NCBI RefSeq assembly: GCF_003597395.2
Contig: NC_133776.1
Location: 42,646,979 to 42,710,978, forward strand
Length of the DNA: 64,000 bases
Reading direction: 5' to 3'
Source of the DNA: Chelonoidis abingdonii
Lineage: Eukaryota; Chordata; Testudines; Testudinidae
How positions within the stretch are numbered: the first letter of the stretch is position 1; every line of letters starts with the position of its first letter. Shown piece after piece: positions 25,101 to 36,301 of this stretch. The notes beneath the pieces are model-generated. The model ran no database searches, was not told the DNA's origin, and saw only the letters and a list, made by a program, of their open reading frames with translations. Both the position numbers and the translations under genes were made by a program.

Positions 25101-26190
25101 TTTGTGTGAGGAGGATAAACATCCCCTAGGCCTCAAGTTTTAGACCCCCAACAAAGCAATATTGCCTATGACCTCATCCAATTTCAAACCAAGATTTTTC
25201 AAAAGTAAAAAAACTGTCCATTTATACACTGAGACATATTTCCTTCTCATTTCTTCGTGATAAATTTGTTGAATTCATTGGAGCCATACCAAATTACACC
25301 AGCTGAGGATCTAACCCGTTATCTAAAATCTATTTCTCACATAAGTATACTTATTTACCTATATGTGGAAATTACATATTTATTATTCAACAGAAAACGT
25401 TTCTTTCATTCCTTTGATTGATAGATCACATCTCTTTTCCCAATGCCTATGAAAAAGGATTTTCAATGAACCATAGACAGCCAGTATATATGGTTCATGG
25501 GTAATGGACAGTGTCTACACATTCAAGCTTCAGAGGATGAATTTCAAGCATTATTATGTGTGATAGAGATATAAATTTAGCATGCACATCAGCTTTTTCA
25601 AAATGTATAATTTTTCTAACCTTTATAGAAGTTTGCTGTTAGTTTGCAAACTTTTAAATTATTCTTACAGGGTTAGAAATAACCTAGCATGAGATAGAAA
25701 GTTATTTCTTTAGCATAATAAAACAATTAGAAAACCATTTCTAGGAATCAGATACCGTAGAATCAGAATTTTTCAGACCTTACAATGCAGCCTCCAAACA
25801 CCTGCCTCCCTCACTATCACTGAAGTAAAAAAATTCTGATGTTGCAATTTCCAGAATTTATCATTCATTCTACCAAATATTAGTGTATGTGACTGACTGC
25901 CACATATGCTGGGGGTGGGGGTATATGCGCATACACACCAAATGCTTATCTTAAATACCATCCAATCAGTTAAAATGAAAGTAGAACTATGATGTTGCCA
26001 TTAATCCACTTGCAAATTTCGGGGTTACTGCTTATTGTTGCTAGTGTTATGTTTTTCAGAACTTACCATTTCTAGATCCATTGTTTCTTTTGATCTCCAT
26101 ATAATCATAGTATCATTCTCTTGCCCTCTTCATTTATTCCATTACTACCAATAACCTTCTTCTTACTAGAAGTACTGTAATTTTTAAATA
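22199..26190. other. AT-rich right part of copy B
   Basis: No gene recognised. Open frames of 60-80 codons (for example 22214-22426, 23435-23665, 23960-24202) show no domain, and their frames are not kept in copy A. No structured repeat identified. Confidence 0.4.
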
Positions 26191-27030
26191 GATATTTTAG
26201 TCATAGGTTTTTTACATTGCCAGGTAAGAGCCACAGCAACAGAATCAGAAAGGCCCCAAATAGCAGCCAAGAGCTACTAGATACTAGAGTCCAGGCCACG
26301 TTGGGATAATAGTTTCCTAGATATCACTGTATTTAAAAGAGTGGGCCAATTTCCTCCATTGCAATTCTACTGAGTCAGAGTAATTACATCAAGAATAAAT
26401 GTGGCTTGTAGCTGCTAGGAAAGTTCTAGAAGGGTTTGTTTCCTCCTCCCTATATCTATTTTAAACCTATCTATAAGACCAGTTGGATGGGAGAGGGGTG
26501 AAACATGGCTGTAGAACAGAATAGAAGGGATCCTATAACAGATACTCATGTAGATTTAGTATTAAATTCTGAACCCTACCCCCACTAGGTCTCCATTTTG
26601 GTAGACCTAATCAATATGTTGATGTTAAAGTATCTGATTGCTACTGTAGCCATCTGAGGTTATCTAAATTGCACCTGTCAATAACTGTGGATGTAAAAAT
26701 GAGGCCATTGTTTGAAAAATTAGGTGTTGAACAACAGCCAATTTAAAAAAAAAAAAGGCAGCAATTTTTAGGACATCTTTTTCCATCTAATTGCTTTGAT
26801 GTAGCAACACTGAACACCTTATTTTTAATAAGGCTTAAACTAGTAGTTTTTCAATGGGGCAACTTTATTCTTGTTTTAAATAAAAAACCCTTTAAGTATT
26901 ATAATGGTTAACTATAAGCAATAACCCACTTCATGATGGGTGTTGATATTATACACTCACACTTCATGGTTATTGCTTAATAAGCCTGATATACATAGTT
27001 ATTTGGGAGGAAGGATGAACTTGTGGTCCA
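26191..27030. other. AT-rich sequence with one hairpin
   Basis: First sequence after the duplicated tract. No gene. It contains the inverted repeat described at 26916-26978 and a 12-base A run at about 26745. Confidence 0.4.
26916..26978. repeat. 63-bp hairpin-forming inverted repeat
   Basis: Perfect 11-bp arms 'aagcaataacc' (26916-26926) and 'ggttattgctt' (26968-26978) flank a loop whose two sides also resemble each other inversely ('cacttcatgatgggtg' and 'cactcacacttcatgg' share short motifs). Probably a small MITE of unknown family. Confidence 0.5.
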
Positions 27031-27034
27031 TAGG

Positions 27035-27300
27035 TGCTGGCCTGGGACTCAGGACACATGGGTTTCATTCCTAGTTCTGCTACAAGTTTCCTGTGTGTCC
27101 TAAAACAAGTTAGTTAATTACTCTTTGCCTCAGCATCCAAATAAATAAAATTGTATAAAAAGATTAACACCGGCAAAGTCAGTTACACAAGGAGTCTGCA
27201 GTAGAGTCAGATTTAAATCTAGCTAGCTCACAGGGATGTTGTGAGAATAAATCCATAAATACTTGGAAGGTGCTTAGGTGCTATTGTCCATATAACTAGC
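27035..27300 (+). repeat. MIR-like (CORE) SINE
   Basis: Reads 'ggtgctggcctgggactcag', 'catgggtttcattcctagtt', 'ctctttgcctcagcatcc', then after an insertion-like interruption 'cagggatgttgtgagaataa' and 'cttggaaggtgcttaggtg'. The order fits a MIR-type SINE. Confidence 0.65.
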
Positions 27301-27623
27301 TATAATCTAATCATTCAGTGCAGTCTGGGCTTGATCCTACTTCCAATGAAGTCCGTGAAAAGGATCCCATTGATTTCAATAAGAGTTGAATCAGGCACTA
27401 CATGCAGATATCTGGTATAACAATACACTGTTGTGTGTTATTTTATTTCTTTATAGAACTGCCTATGGTAAATTGTAAAACTGCAGTATAGTAGGAATGA
27501 CTTTAATCATTTTATTCTTTTGAAGGTAGCCCAGAGTGATCAAGAAAGTTATAACTGCAGGACCAAGACTTGTCTGCTCACTCATTGTATCTTTTCATAA
27601 GGTACATCAGTAAATAGGTAGTG
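27301..27623. other. Short repeat piece and unassigned sequence
   Basis: 27328-27410 ('gggcttgatcctacttccaa' ... 'ccattgatttcaataagagt') resembles a common, short, low-complexity sauropsid repeat. No gene. Confidence 0.35.
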
Positions 27624-28277
27624 TTGTGGAAAATTGACCACACGGTTGATTTTAGATCAGACAACCTGAGGCTCCTTTATTTCATACAAGCATATATGCA
27701 GGGAGAGACAGCATGACCCCACGCAAGAGGCAGGCTGCTCTGCTTTCTACAAATCTTGCCAAGCTTATAAAGGTTAAAACCACAAGCACATAACGCTCTC
27801 GATACATTTTCAATTGCCTTATTTGGAATACGTTAATCAAGGGAAGCTTAATAATTAGTTTTCCATATACAGTTTTTCCTGTTATTGTTATCCTTAGCCA
27901 AGTTTGCTGTTTGACTGTTCTAACACCTTTTCTGTAGCCCCAAAAGCAAGCTCAGCTGTTGTAACTTAACAGATCTCCTGGCTCCCCTTTATCCAATTCC
28001 ATTTCCTCTTTTTGGCCACATCTTTCTGCCCCCATATGCCCTTTGTACAGAAAAGCCATTGTTCCATTTTGGGAACTTTCCATTGTGACTCCTTTTACCT
28101 CTTGACACACAGAAGCAACTTTCCTCCATTCTTTCATCACTTTGTTCCCCTCCTCTCTTCCCCTTATACACAGAGACAAGCTGAACCAAAGTTCAACACA
28201 GCCTAGAAACAAGCTTATCCAAATTTAGGCCTAAAAGCCTGGCCAAAGTTGTAAGCCCACTGTATTTTCCCTCACAA
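27624..28277 (-). mobile_element. Solo retroviral-type LTR with TSD
   Basis: A 654-bp unit starts 'ttgtggaaaattgacc' and ends 'ttttccctcacaa', so both ends carry the short inverted TTGTG/CACAA repeat. It is flanked by the 5-bp direct repeat TAGTG (27619-27623 and 28278-28282), the duplication expected from an integrase. Orientation is minus: AATAAA on minus lies at 27676-27681, about 50 bp inside the left (3') end, with a TATA-like TTTATAAG at about 27764-27772 roughly 90 bp upstream of it. No primer-binding site, internal region or second LTR follows. This is therefore a solo LTR left by recombination, of an endogenous retrovirus or related LTR element whose family I cannot name. Confidence 0.75.
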
Positions 28278-28282
28278 TAGTG

Positions 28283-29106
28283 TATTGCATACAGTTGTCC
28301 TGATCCTAGAAAGCAATCCATCCCAGTTTGACATCTTTAAAACCACTTGTTATGGGGCACACTCCATCCCCATCCTTTGCTACCCCAGACACCTTTCAGA
28401 CTGTCTAGTAAGTGGCTATGTCATGTGACTTTTACATTCCCATCACCAACAGTCTTGTGCAAGTGTTTCTTACCCTTTAGCACAGGGCTAGAGATCTCAG
28501 AGCACACTGGACTCAGTTAGCCCAGGTCCTCCTCACTCACAGTCTTCTTGCATCTTCTTTTATAACCCTCAGTTGATGGCTAATTGGTTCATTTGCCCTC
28601 CGAGCCTCATCAGCTAATTAGCTGCATATCCCCACACTGCCTTCTCTAGGGGAACTGATTGGTGCCTACGTGATCAGTGTGCTGGCTCACCCGTTAGCTT
28701 CCAGTGCTCTGTCAGATCTCCCCTCTTTGAGCATGAATATCATCAGAGAATGTCTTTTTTCTTGGCCATTTCTGCCTCGATTTCAGTATTTAGAAAGCAG
28801 ATGGTATAAATATTCAAACAGTGACATTTAAATGTTCTACAACTTAGAGATCTATTTAAAATTAAGCACACTTAATAAAAAGCATTTACGAGGTATTCCA
28901 AACTGCCATAAAGTAGCATCATTTAGAGATTTGCAAGGAAGTTTATTTGCAGCTTCATACTATACTGGATACTTTAGCAATGCCCTATAATACATCTTCC
29001 AGCAGCAATAAAATTTGAAATGGGACTTGAGTTACTGCCGTATATGACAGCAGGTATCAGATTACCAAAAAAGGGCTATTTTAATTTTTTATGCATTATC
29101 TGAGTC
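28283..29106. other. Unassigned sequence
   Basis: No gene. 28340-28735 is less AT-rich than its surroundings ('ttatggggcacactccatcc' through 'cagatctcccctctttga') and may be another degraded LTR or repeat, but no terminal repeats or target duplication could be seen. Confidence 0.3.
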
Positions 29107-29413
29107 ATGGTCTAAGGTGGCTACACTAGTAAGCTTACAGCAGCAGAGCTATATCAATGCAGCTGTGTCACTAAGGACCCTCATGTAGCTGTTCTATGCC
29201 AATGGGAGACAGCTCTCCCATCAACATAATTAGATCACCCCAAATGAGCAGCAGTAGCTATGTTAGCAAGAGAGCGGTCTCCTACCAACCTAATGCTGTC
29301 CACACCATGGCTTCTGTAGGTGTAATGTATGTCTCTCTCAGGAAGTGTGTTTTTTCACACCCCCTAAGGAACATATTTTGTACTGACAAAAGTGCTAGTG
29401 TGGACAGACACTA
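29107..29413. mobile_element. MITE with GGCTACACTAG-type ends
   Basis: Starts 'aaggtggctacactagtaag' and closes 'aaagtgctagtgtggacaga', so the ends are imperfect inverted repeats. Internal pieces 'atgggagacagctctcccat' and 'gtgttttttcacaccccct' are local palindromes. This layout is that of an abundant non-autonomous sauropsid DNA transposon; the superfamily is uncertain (hAT or Harbinger). Confidence 0.65.
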
Positions 29414-30459
29414 ATGGAAATCCATGAACCCTGCCAAAAAAAAAATCACCTGTAAATTCTGAGGATTTAGATATTTCCTTCAGATTTTGCTGTTGTCATC
29501 CAGAATCTAATGTTTCACTTGAAACAAATGAAGTTTGAGACATCCTTAGTTGTGAAAATAGCCTTAATAATGTAAAGCTGTTGGCTTTGTGATGCTTGAG
29601 TCTGAAACAATAGATTTCTAGGACATGTCAGCTTCCTGCTAATCACTCTAATGGAGAGTCAAAATGAAGGCTAATCATGACCCCTTAAAACTCAAAATCA
29701 TTAACCATTTACTGGTGATACTTAGATCCAAAAGACATTCAATTATATGTATTCTAAACCACTATTGAGAATCTTTGTATAAAACTGTATAAGTTCTGTT
29801 ACATATTGGAGCGCATACGCATATGAATTTGATGCAGGAAGTGGTGTGTGGATATTACATTTATAATTGCATAATAGATAAGTGAACAAACAGCACTGGA
29901 GATTAACATAGGTAGGCCTGAATTCATCATTAAAGTAACATTGCGAGGAGATCACCGACTAAAGGGAAACAGGCATGAGCGATTTAGTGGAGGTGGGTGA
30001 AGCAGGTGGCTATTGCCAAGATCTTAGTTAGTTAAAAGGCTGAGAACCACCACAACAGAATGTGCATCTGTGTGCATACTCCAGATGTACTGTTTAACAG
30101 ACTTAGGATGCACCCATAAAGTAAGCATATCAGAACTGTATTGAAAGTGCTGATCCTACAAGTTTGCACTTATTCGAGAAAAAATGTAGCTAGTCAAATT
30201 TGACAATTTAATTTAATCTAGGAGTGTGGTGGATATAGGATAGAAATGACAAATAGAAAATCTTTCCAACCATCATCATTTGTAGTATACAAAAACACAC
30301 ATGCAAATAAAAATCCAGTGGATTTGTATTGTGTACATATTAACATTGTGCCACTTTGTAAACCCTCTAGTCCATGAGGAATTCAACAGTTAGAGGTAGC
30401 TGAATACTGGAAGAAAAGTTGTGAATTTCCTCTGCTAGCTACAAAATATGCTGTTAAGG
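29414..30459. other. AT-rich sequence, nothing recognised
   Basis: No gene or repeat identified; a poly-A run at 29437-29445 is the only simple feature. Confidence 0.35.
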
Positions 30460-31321
30460 TGTAGCGAGGCAGCCTGGCTCCCAGCCGCGCCTGAGAGGGC
30501 CGAGCCAGAACAAACGCCGAAGTGGGCGGAGCCACCACCACCTGTTCCCGTCCCCCGGAAGTCAAGGGGTGAGACAGGAAGTATAAAGGCCCGGCCCCAG
30601 CACTCAGTTGGCTGCCGGAGAGGACAGATGCTGGTGCCGTAGCCCCCGCCAAGCCGAGCCTGCCCCGTGCTCACTATCCTGAAGAGCACTGGCCGAGCCT
30701 GTCCCGTACTCCCTACCCTGAGGAGGACCGGCCAGGCGTGTCCCTCGCCCGGTGCCCCGAGGAGCCACCTCAACGTCCCAGCGCCCGGTATCCCGAGGAC
30801 TAGCCCCACTTACCCAGCGCTCAGTATCCTCAGGGGCCCATGGCGTGAGACACTGAGGAAGACGCGGGTGATACACAGGTACCAACAGCGGGGGAAATTG
30901 GAAGTGGCCCGGGGGTAGCCGACCCTAGTCTGGCTCCAGGAGACCCCGAACCAATGTCAGTGTGTTGCGGTCAGGATCCCCACTGACACAGCAGTAGACT
31001 GTCTGCCGCTGTTAGGGCCCTGGGCTGGGATGCAGTGGAGTGGGAGGGCCTGCGTCCCCCCTGCCACCCTTCCAGGGGTGGCTGACTCCCCCTCTTGCTG
31101 GCCTAAGAAGGGCCTGAGCCATGAACTGCTTGTTGCCCTGCCCTGCCAAAGGGCCTGGGCTTCTATCCTGTTTGTTTGCTCAGCCCCGACCTGAGGGCCT
31201 GAGCTCCTGACTGTTTCCTGCTTCACCGGGCTAAGATGACAGCTCACCCAACTCATGGAGCGAGGCGGCCTGGCTCCCAGCCGTGCCCGAGAGGGCCGAG
31301 CCCCCACACCGGACCCTTACA
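30460..31321 (+). mobile_element. GC-rich LTR-type retroelement remnant
   Basis: A sharply GC-rich island in AT-rich DNA. It begins 'tgtagcgaggcagcctggct' and ends 'ccggacccttaca', giving TGTA...TACA ends. About 45 bp from the start recur near the right end as a direct repeat ('agcgaggcggcctggctccc' from 31259, then 'gagagggccgagcc'), as if a truncated second LTR followed. A TATA box (TATAAA, 30582-30587) sits in a promoter-like GC-rich context. An 8-bp direct repeat TGCTGTTA lies outside (30449-30456 and 31329-31336), a few bases away from the TG/CA ends, so its meaning is unclear. Frames of 60-124 codons on both strands carry no retroelement domain. Likely a Gypsy-type or ERV LTR with a rearranged 3' side. 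Confidence 0.55.
30582..30587 (+). promoter_or_regulatory. TATA box in LTR-like element
   Basis: TATAAA within 'gaagtataaaggcccgg', about 120 bp from the element's TG start; this is the expected place for a U3 promoter. Confidence 0.5.
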
Positions 31322-32856
31322 CAAGATTTGCTGTTACTGCTTCGCTATTTGTAGATTATGTGGGAAAGATCAGTGGTTTGGCAGTTGCACAAAGGGAAAG
31401 CTTCGCTGTCACTAAAAATGAGAACTATCCCCAGTGCTGAAAATCCTTCAAAATGTTTATGTGGTAGGAACTGACAAATATTTCCAGATTCCAAACTATT
31501 TCAGGCAGCCTTAGGTTTAGAGAACCCTTCCAACTCTGGCTGGAAAATGTCAGGCTCTGATATAGGACATTTGGGGCGGTTACATAAGTGCAGAGTTTCA
31601 GAAGCTTCCTTAATTGTCAGACTAGTCATCAGTTTTCACTAGAAATAGTTAGCATCCTGCACTAGTCTCATAAGTAAAGAACTGGTAGGCACTACTGTGA
31701 AATGGAGTGGTCATTCCACTTCTGTGGCTGCTACATAAAACTGATAGAAAACACAAACAGAATCTACTCCACAATTGTCAAGGTCCAATTATGGCCCGTT
31801 AGAATTTGCATATTTAATCTTAACTAACTGTTCTCAATTGTCTTAGTGTTCAAACTCCTTATAGTTTATGGGCCATATTGTGAACCACTTATTCATGCTG
31901 CCAAACACTTACTCACTTACATAGCACTATTCAAGTCAATGGAACTGCTTATGTGAGTAATTGCTCCCCACTGGGACTAAGAGGGTATAATCTGACTCTA
32001 AATTATCTGAAAAATCCTTGCAAAAAATTTTAGATTTGTTAACACATTGCATGATAAAAGCAATGGATAATTTATGAAATGGGAACACATTACCCCCTTT
32101 GTCTAACACCATCTCTTGGCAACTAATTAGAGAATGCTATAAGGCAGAGCCTGATCAGACCCTTTATAAAAGATTATGTACTGTAATGGTTCAAAACACA
32201 TTGCTTATAATAGTGTTAGTACAGTGCATTGGACCACTATTATAGGCAAGGCAGGTAGTGATACCTTTAATTAAGATTGCCTGACACTTCCCATTGTAAG
32301 ACCCAGTTTCTAACCATTCAGGCTGAAATTTTCCGTATTGGATGTTTGCCTGATGCTCAGTTGTTTGGAGTTTGGAAATTTTCAGCAAAAATTGTTCAGC
32401 CATTTCTGAGAACAAGATTAAGGAATATTATGTTTGTCTTATGTTAAATTCGTTGTAAATTTCTGGGGTTTTGTTTGTTTTAAGAAGCTCTTGCATCTAT
32501 ATGCTTTGGAACCGGGACTTAAAATTTGGCAAAGGGGTGATCTCAAGGATATGCCTTTTACTGTTCCCATGAAAAACTGCCTTAATTTGGTCAAGTTACA
32601 CAACAGCAGCAGCAGCTTCATGTGGCTATGTTGTAGTCATAGTGACATGTACAATGGATTTCCCTCTTGAAAGATCCTTTGCAAGTCTGTTTCCTTAGGC
32701 AACAGTCAGGATGGGAGGATTTAGCCTCCTTAAATCCCTCAAAATTGCATCTTCCAACCTCAGTAGTGGCTAGTATCATGCTCTGCTTTCTTCAACTTCA
32801 GCTTTATAAACCTTCTGTAAAAAAGTGTCAGGTAATGAGCCTTAAAAAAAAAAAAA

Positions 32857-32894
<38 letters not shown>

Positions 32895-33734
32895 CACTTC
32901 ACACATGCTCAGTAGAGACTTGTTAGATTTTTGGTGAGCTTAAACATGGCATTTCTGAAACTGTGGATGCTTGACTTCAGAACTGTGTTCTTTCAATGCA
33001 GTTTAGATGTCATTGTAGAATACAGTGGGGTTTTTATGAGGAAAGCATGGAGGGCCAATGTATTCCCAAATATATATCTTGATCCAACAGAAACAATCCA
33101 CTAATATCTGTAGATATTTGTAACAGAACACCCACTGACCACCTGGACTTCAACCTGGAATGGGTCAGCCTCTGGTAGAATGAAAATTAGACAACTGTGA
33201 GCTTCCTCTAAGTACAAAACAGAAAAAACTGAACAGGGAGTATTACCAGAAAACTTTTAATAGGTTATAGATAATGGGCTTCCCAGACATCTTTCAAAAT
33301 ATAAGAGACAGACCAAATCATCTTAGCACTAGTAATTTCTAAGCTATTCAAAGCAACATTGTGAACGTTAAGATCTGAGAAACAATGAATTTGTGATTGA
33401 TTCACCATGTGCTTCAGTTCATAAATTCATTCTACATCAGTGATGTGCAAGGAATTCACACCCTCAGATCAATAGATTTATAGCTTCAGTGAACTACCTG
33501 AATTAGATTTTGGTAGAAAAGATCACTATCTCCAATAATTTTAGTTTATCAAGTTTTTGACCACAAAGGCGGGGATGAATTTCAATCAATGAACCCTCAT
33601 TTTTAAAATGGTTTTGATAATCTCATGTGATGTATTGCAACACAGAAATAATACATTCAGATAAGGTTGGCATTTTTAGCTTCAAAACAATGAATGCTTC
33701 CCTATTTGGGCTAGCTAGTGTTATGAATTCAAAG
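31322..33734. other. AT-rich sequence with short repeats
   Basis: No gene. 31870-31990 ('gggccatattgtgaaccact' ... 'aagtcaatggaactgctta') is a piece of a common short repeat. The (CA)n tract is listed separately. The frame 32434-32670 has no domain. Confidence 0.35.
32844..32892 (+). repeat. poly-A / (CA)n microsatellite
   Basis: Thirteen A followed by a pure (CA) dinucleotide tract at 32858-32892. Poly-A followed by a microsatellite often marks the tail of an old retroposed copy, but no body is recognisable upstream. Confidence 0.9.
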
Positions 33735-33995
33735 AGTGAGGTCTAGTCAGTGAGAGGAAAGGGACATCTTGTGCCTAAGGCCCATGCTTGAGACTCAAGA
33801 GATGTGGTTTCCACTCCAGAATCTGCCAAATATTTCCTGTGGGACCTCATGCAAGTTATTTCATCTGTGTGCACTCCAGTCTCCCCATCTGTAACATGGG
33901 AAAAGTTGCACTACCCTACGGGGATTTCGTAAGGTCAAATTCATTAAAGCTTGGAAGGTTCAAGTCTGTAGCAGCTTTACCTCCCAGGAAGCATT
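33735..33995 (+). repeat. MIR-like (CORE) SINE
   Basis: Shows 'gtgcctaaggcccatgcttg', 'gatgtggtttccactccaga', 'cctgtgggacctcatgcaag', 'ccccatctgtaacatggga' and 'cggggatttcgtaaggtcaa' in MIR order. The 79-codon frame 33788-34027 lies inside it and is not a gene. Confidence 0.65.
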
Positions 33996-34595
33996 TTGCT
34001 AGAATAGCCAAGAGGACCACACGATAAACCCACTACTTCCCAGCCATAGGGTATTCTGAAAGAAAGGAGACTTCTCATTTACCCTAGGTTCTCTTTTTAT
34101 CTATATTCTGGAAAAGATTTTCAAGCCTGCTTTTGATTCTGTACTTTTAAAAACCAAAAACAATCCCCTTATTCCTGCTCCCAACCACCTATCATTTATA
34201 AGTGGCTGATCTCTATTTCTTACTAGTATGACATTTACAGAGTGCTTAGGGTGCAAACAACATACATACTGTATTACAGGCACTGACATTTTCCTAACAG
34301 CAAAGGTTTTAGAATCCAAATATGCTTTAAATGTCGGAAGTGTGTTGGCTCTAAGTCAATCCAACACATTAGGTTGCGAATGATCAAAATCTATTACCAT
34401 CTGATGGCTCTGAGGCCTTATATTAAATGAGATAAGAGAGAGTTTATGGGTTCAGTTCCCCATGGACGTATCTCCACAAACTGACCGTCACAACTGACTC
34501 TACTGTTTCCCTTGCTAGCAATCTCTTTGCAGAGACCAAGGAATGAATAAGCAGGGAGAATGAACTACTCTCTCGTCATGATAGATGGGATTCCT

Positions 34596-34878
34596 CTAAG
34601 AGTACATCTACACAGCCAAAAGCTTTGCATGGACTAGCCTACTAGAGCTAGCTTGAATCCAGCTAGTACAGGTAATAATAGCAACGTAGACAGTGCAGCA
34701 TGGGCTTCAACGCAGGTAGTACAAGACCAGTACAAGCCATGAATACGTACTCGGCTCACAAGCCTGCTCTGAAGCCCTCGTTGCTCTGTCGTCACTACTG
34801 TTGTTACCTTCAGTAGCTGAATTCAAGGTAGCTCAGGTAGGCAAGCCCATACACAGTGTCTGCTTGTAGACATACCCT
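34596..34878. mobile_element. MITE with GTCTACA-type ends
   Basis: Starts 'gagtacatctacacagcc' and ends 'gcttgtagacataccc', imperfect inverted ends of the same type as 29107-29413. Internal sequence ('gagctagcttgaatcc', 'ggtagctcaggtaggc') is non-coding. Confidence 0.6.
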
Positions 34879-35908
34879 TTGTCTCAGGGTTGTGAAGGTT
34901 GAACTGACAGCATGTGTTTTATCTGTTCCATTGATAAATAGAAGGTGTCAGTCTACAAAGAGGTCCACTCAGGACTTTTCACGAATATCAAGGGCTTGAT
35001 CCAAAGCTTACTGAAGGAAAGGTTTCCATTGACTTCTGCGGGCATTGAGTCAGCCCTGAAATTCACTAAAACAAGCTTTAAAATAGTTAGAATACACGTT
35101 ATTGATATTTATCTCACCATAATTCTATCACTTTGTATTTCCTCACATCCAGGTGCTCTGAAAGGAAATGCAAGATGCGTATTTTGCTAGTGCTCACTCT
35201 TGGCAATCTGTAGCTTTTATTAATAAGTGTAGTGATGAGCCAAGCAATCTTTGTATTCAGCTTGTTTAAGACAAAGCCAACACAGCCACGGATAACACCA
35301 TGAAACTGTGGTTGGCAGGAATGTTCACTTTTAAAAAATATGACTTTTTCCTTGTCTGTGTGGAACAAGATTTCAAAAACAATTAAAAATCCTGATTTTT
35401 TTTCTTAAAACTCAAAGGGTATAAGCAGCCCCACCATGGGTAATCTCTATGGGAATCTGCTGCTAAGCAGATGTGTCACCTTTAAAAAGGGATTTTTTCC
35501 CCTGATTTCCCCCCCAGTAAAACCTTCTGTTGACCTCACACTTGTGGGGGTGACCTCTGTCAGTAAATTGCTATGATTTACTGGCTCAGTATGAAAAAAA
35601 GATGGATACCAGTGATATCATAAGTCATGAAAGGAGAATTTCAAGTAGCGTGTGACATAACAGAAACTATAAGTCTGAGCTAGTTCTGTACAACTCATGG
35701 CAACTCATTTATGGAGTTTCTTCCACCCTAAGATTTAAGGCTCTGTAAAACGAGATCGCAACTGTTAAAGGTGAACTGCTAGTCTTACAAAGTATTCAAA
35801 GAGACACTCTCTAGACACACTGTCTGCAATTACTATCCCACCCTGACAAGAATGTTCAAAGTTTTCATCTTTCTCAACAGAGTTTCATAGCCTGTTGTGG
35901 AACAATAA
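34879..35908. other. AT-rich sequence left of the DIRS element
   Basis: No gene; frames 34945-35190 and 35114-35368 overlap antiparallel without any domain. Confidence 0.35.
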
Positions 35909-36100
35909 TTTCTTCTTCGAGTGCTTGCTCATATCCATTCCAGTAGGTGTACGCGCCGCGCGTGCACGTTCGTCAGAAGACTTTTACCCTAGCAACTCCA
36001 GCGGGCCATCAGGTCACCCCCTAGAGTGGCGCTGCCATGGCGGGTGATATATACCCCTGCCGGCCCGCCCGCTTCTCAGTTCCTTCTTACCGCCATGTCG
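35909..36100 (+). repeat. DIRS left inverted terminal repeat
   Basis: Reads 'tttcttcttcgagtgcttgc' at the outer edge and pairs inversely with about 41777-42002: shared blocks include 'gctcatatccattcca', 'gacttttaccctagcaactc' and 'gccatggcgggtgatatata'. It contains the TATA-like 'gatatatacccc' (about 36046-36057), the probable promoter of the element. Confidence 0.9.
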
Positions 36101-36301
36101 GTCGTTGGAACTGTGGAGCGCGGCATAGCTGACCTCCACGTCCCTAGCTTCTCTTGTTCATTGTTACAGTTCTAGTTTTAGTTTAGTCGTAGTTACTTAG
36201 TATAGTATAGTTGTAGTTATAGTTCTTGTATATATATCTATATATCTATTTAGTTAGCGGGTTAGGGGCTCTAGCCGTCTCCCGCGCCCAGCGCCGGGCT
36301 G

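Larger units (their letters stand above)
14146..26190 (+). repeat. Duplicated tract, copy B (better copy)
   Basis: Second, cleaner version of the same locus, directly adjoining copy A. Recognisable transposon frames are longer here: CR1 open for 156 codons, and a readable Myb/SANT helix. It lacks the poly-C block, and homopolymers and palindromes are more regular. Small frame breaks remain in repeats, so it may not be fully polished either. The right limit is approximate: similarity to copy A fades after 'gtttttcagaa' at about 26050 (13991 in copy A) and is gone by 26.2 kb. Confidence 0.8.

Noticed and set aside
30435..30885. Overlapping minus-strand frames (124 and 93 codons) with repeated 'ARPV/GTGR' segments
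   Set aside because: Products of the GC-rich, internally repetitive LTR-like sequence; frames exist on both strands and have no known domain.
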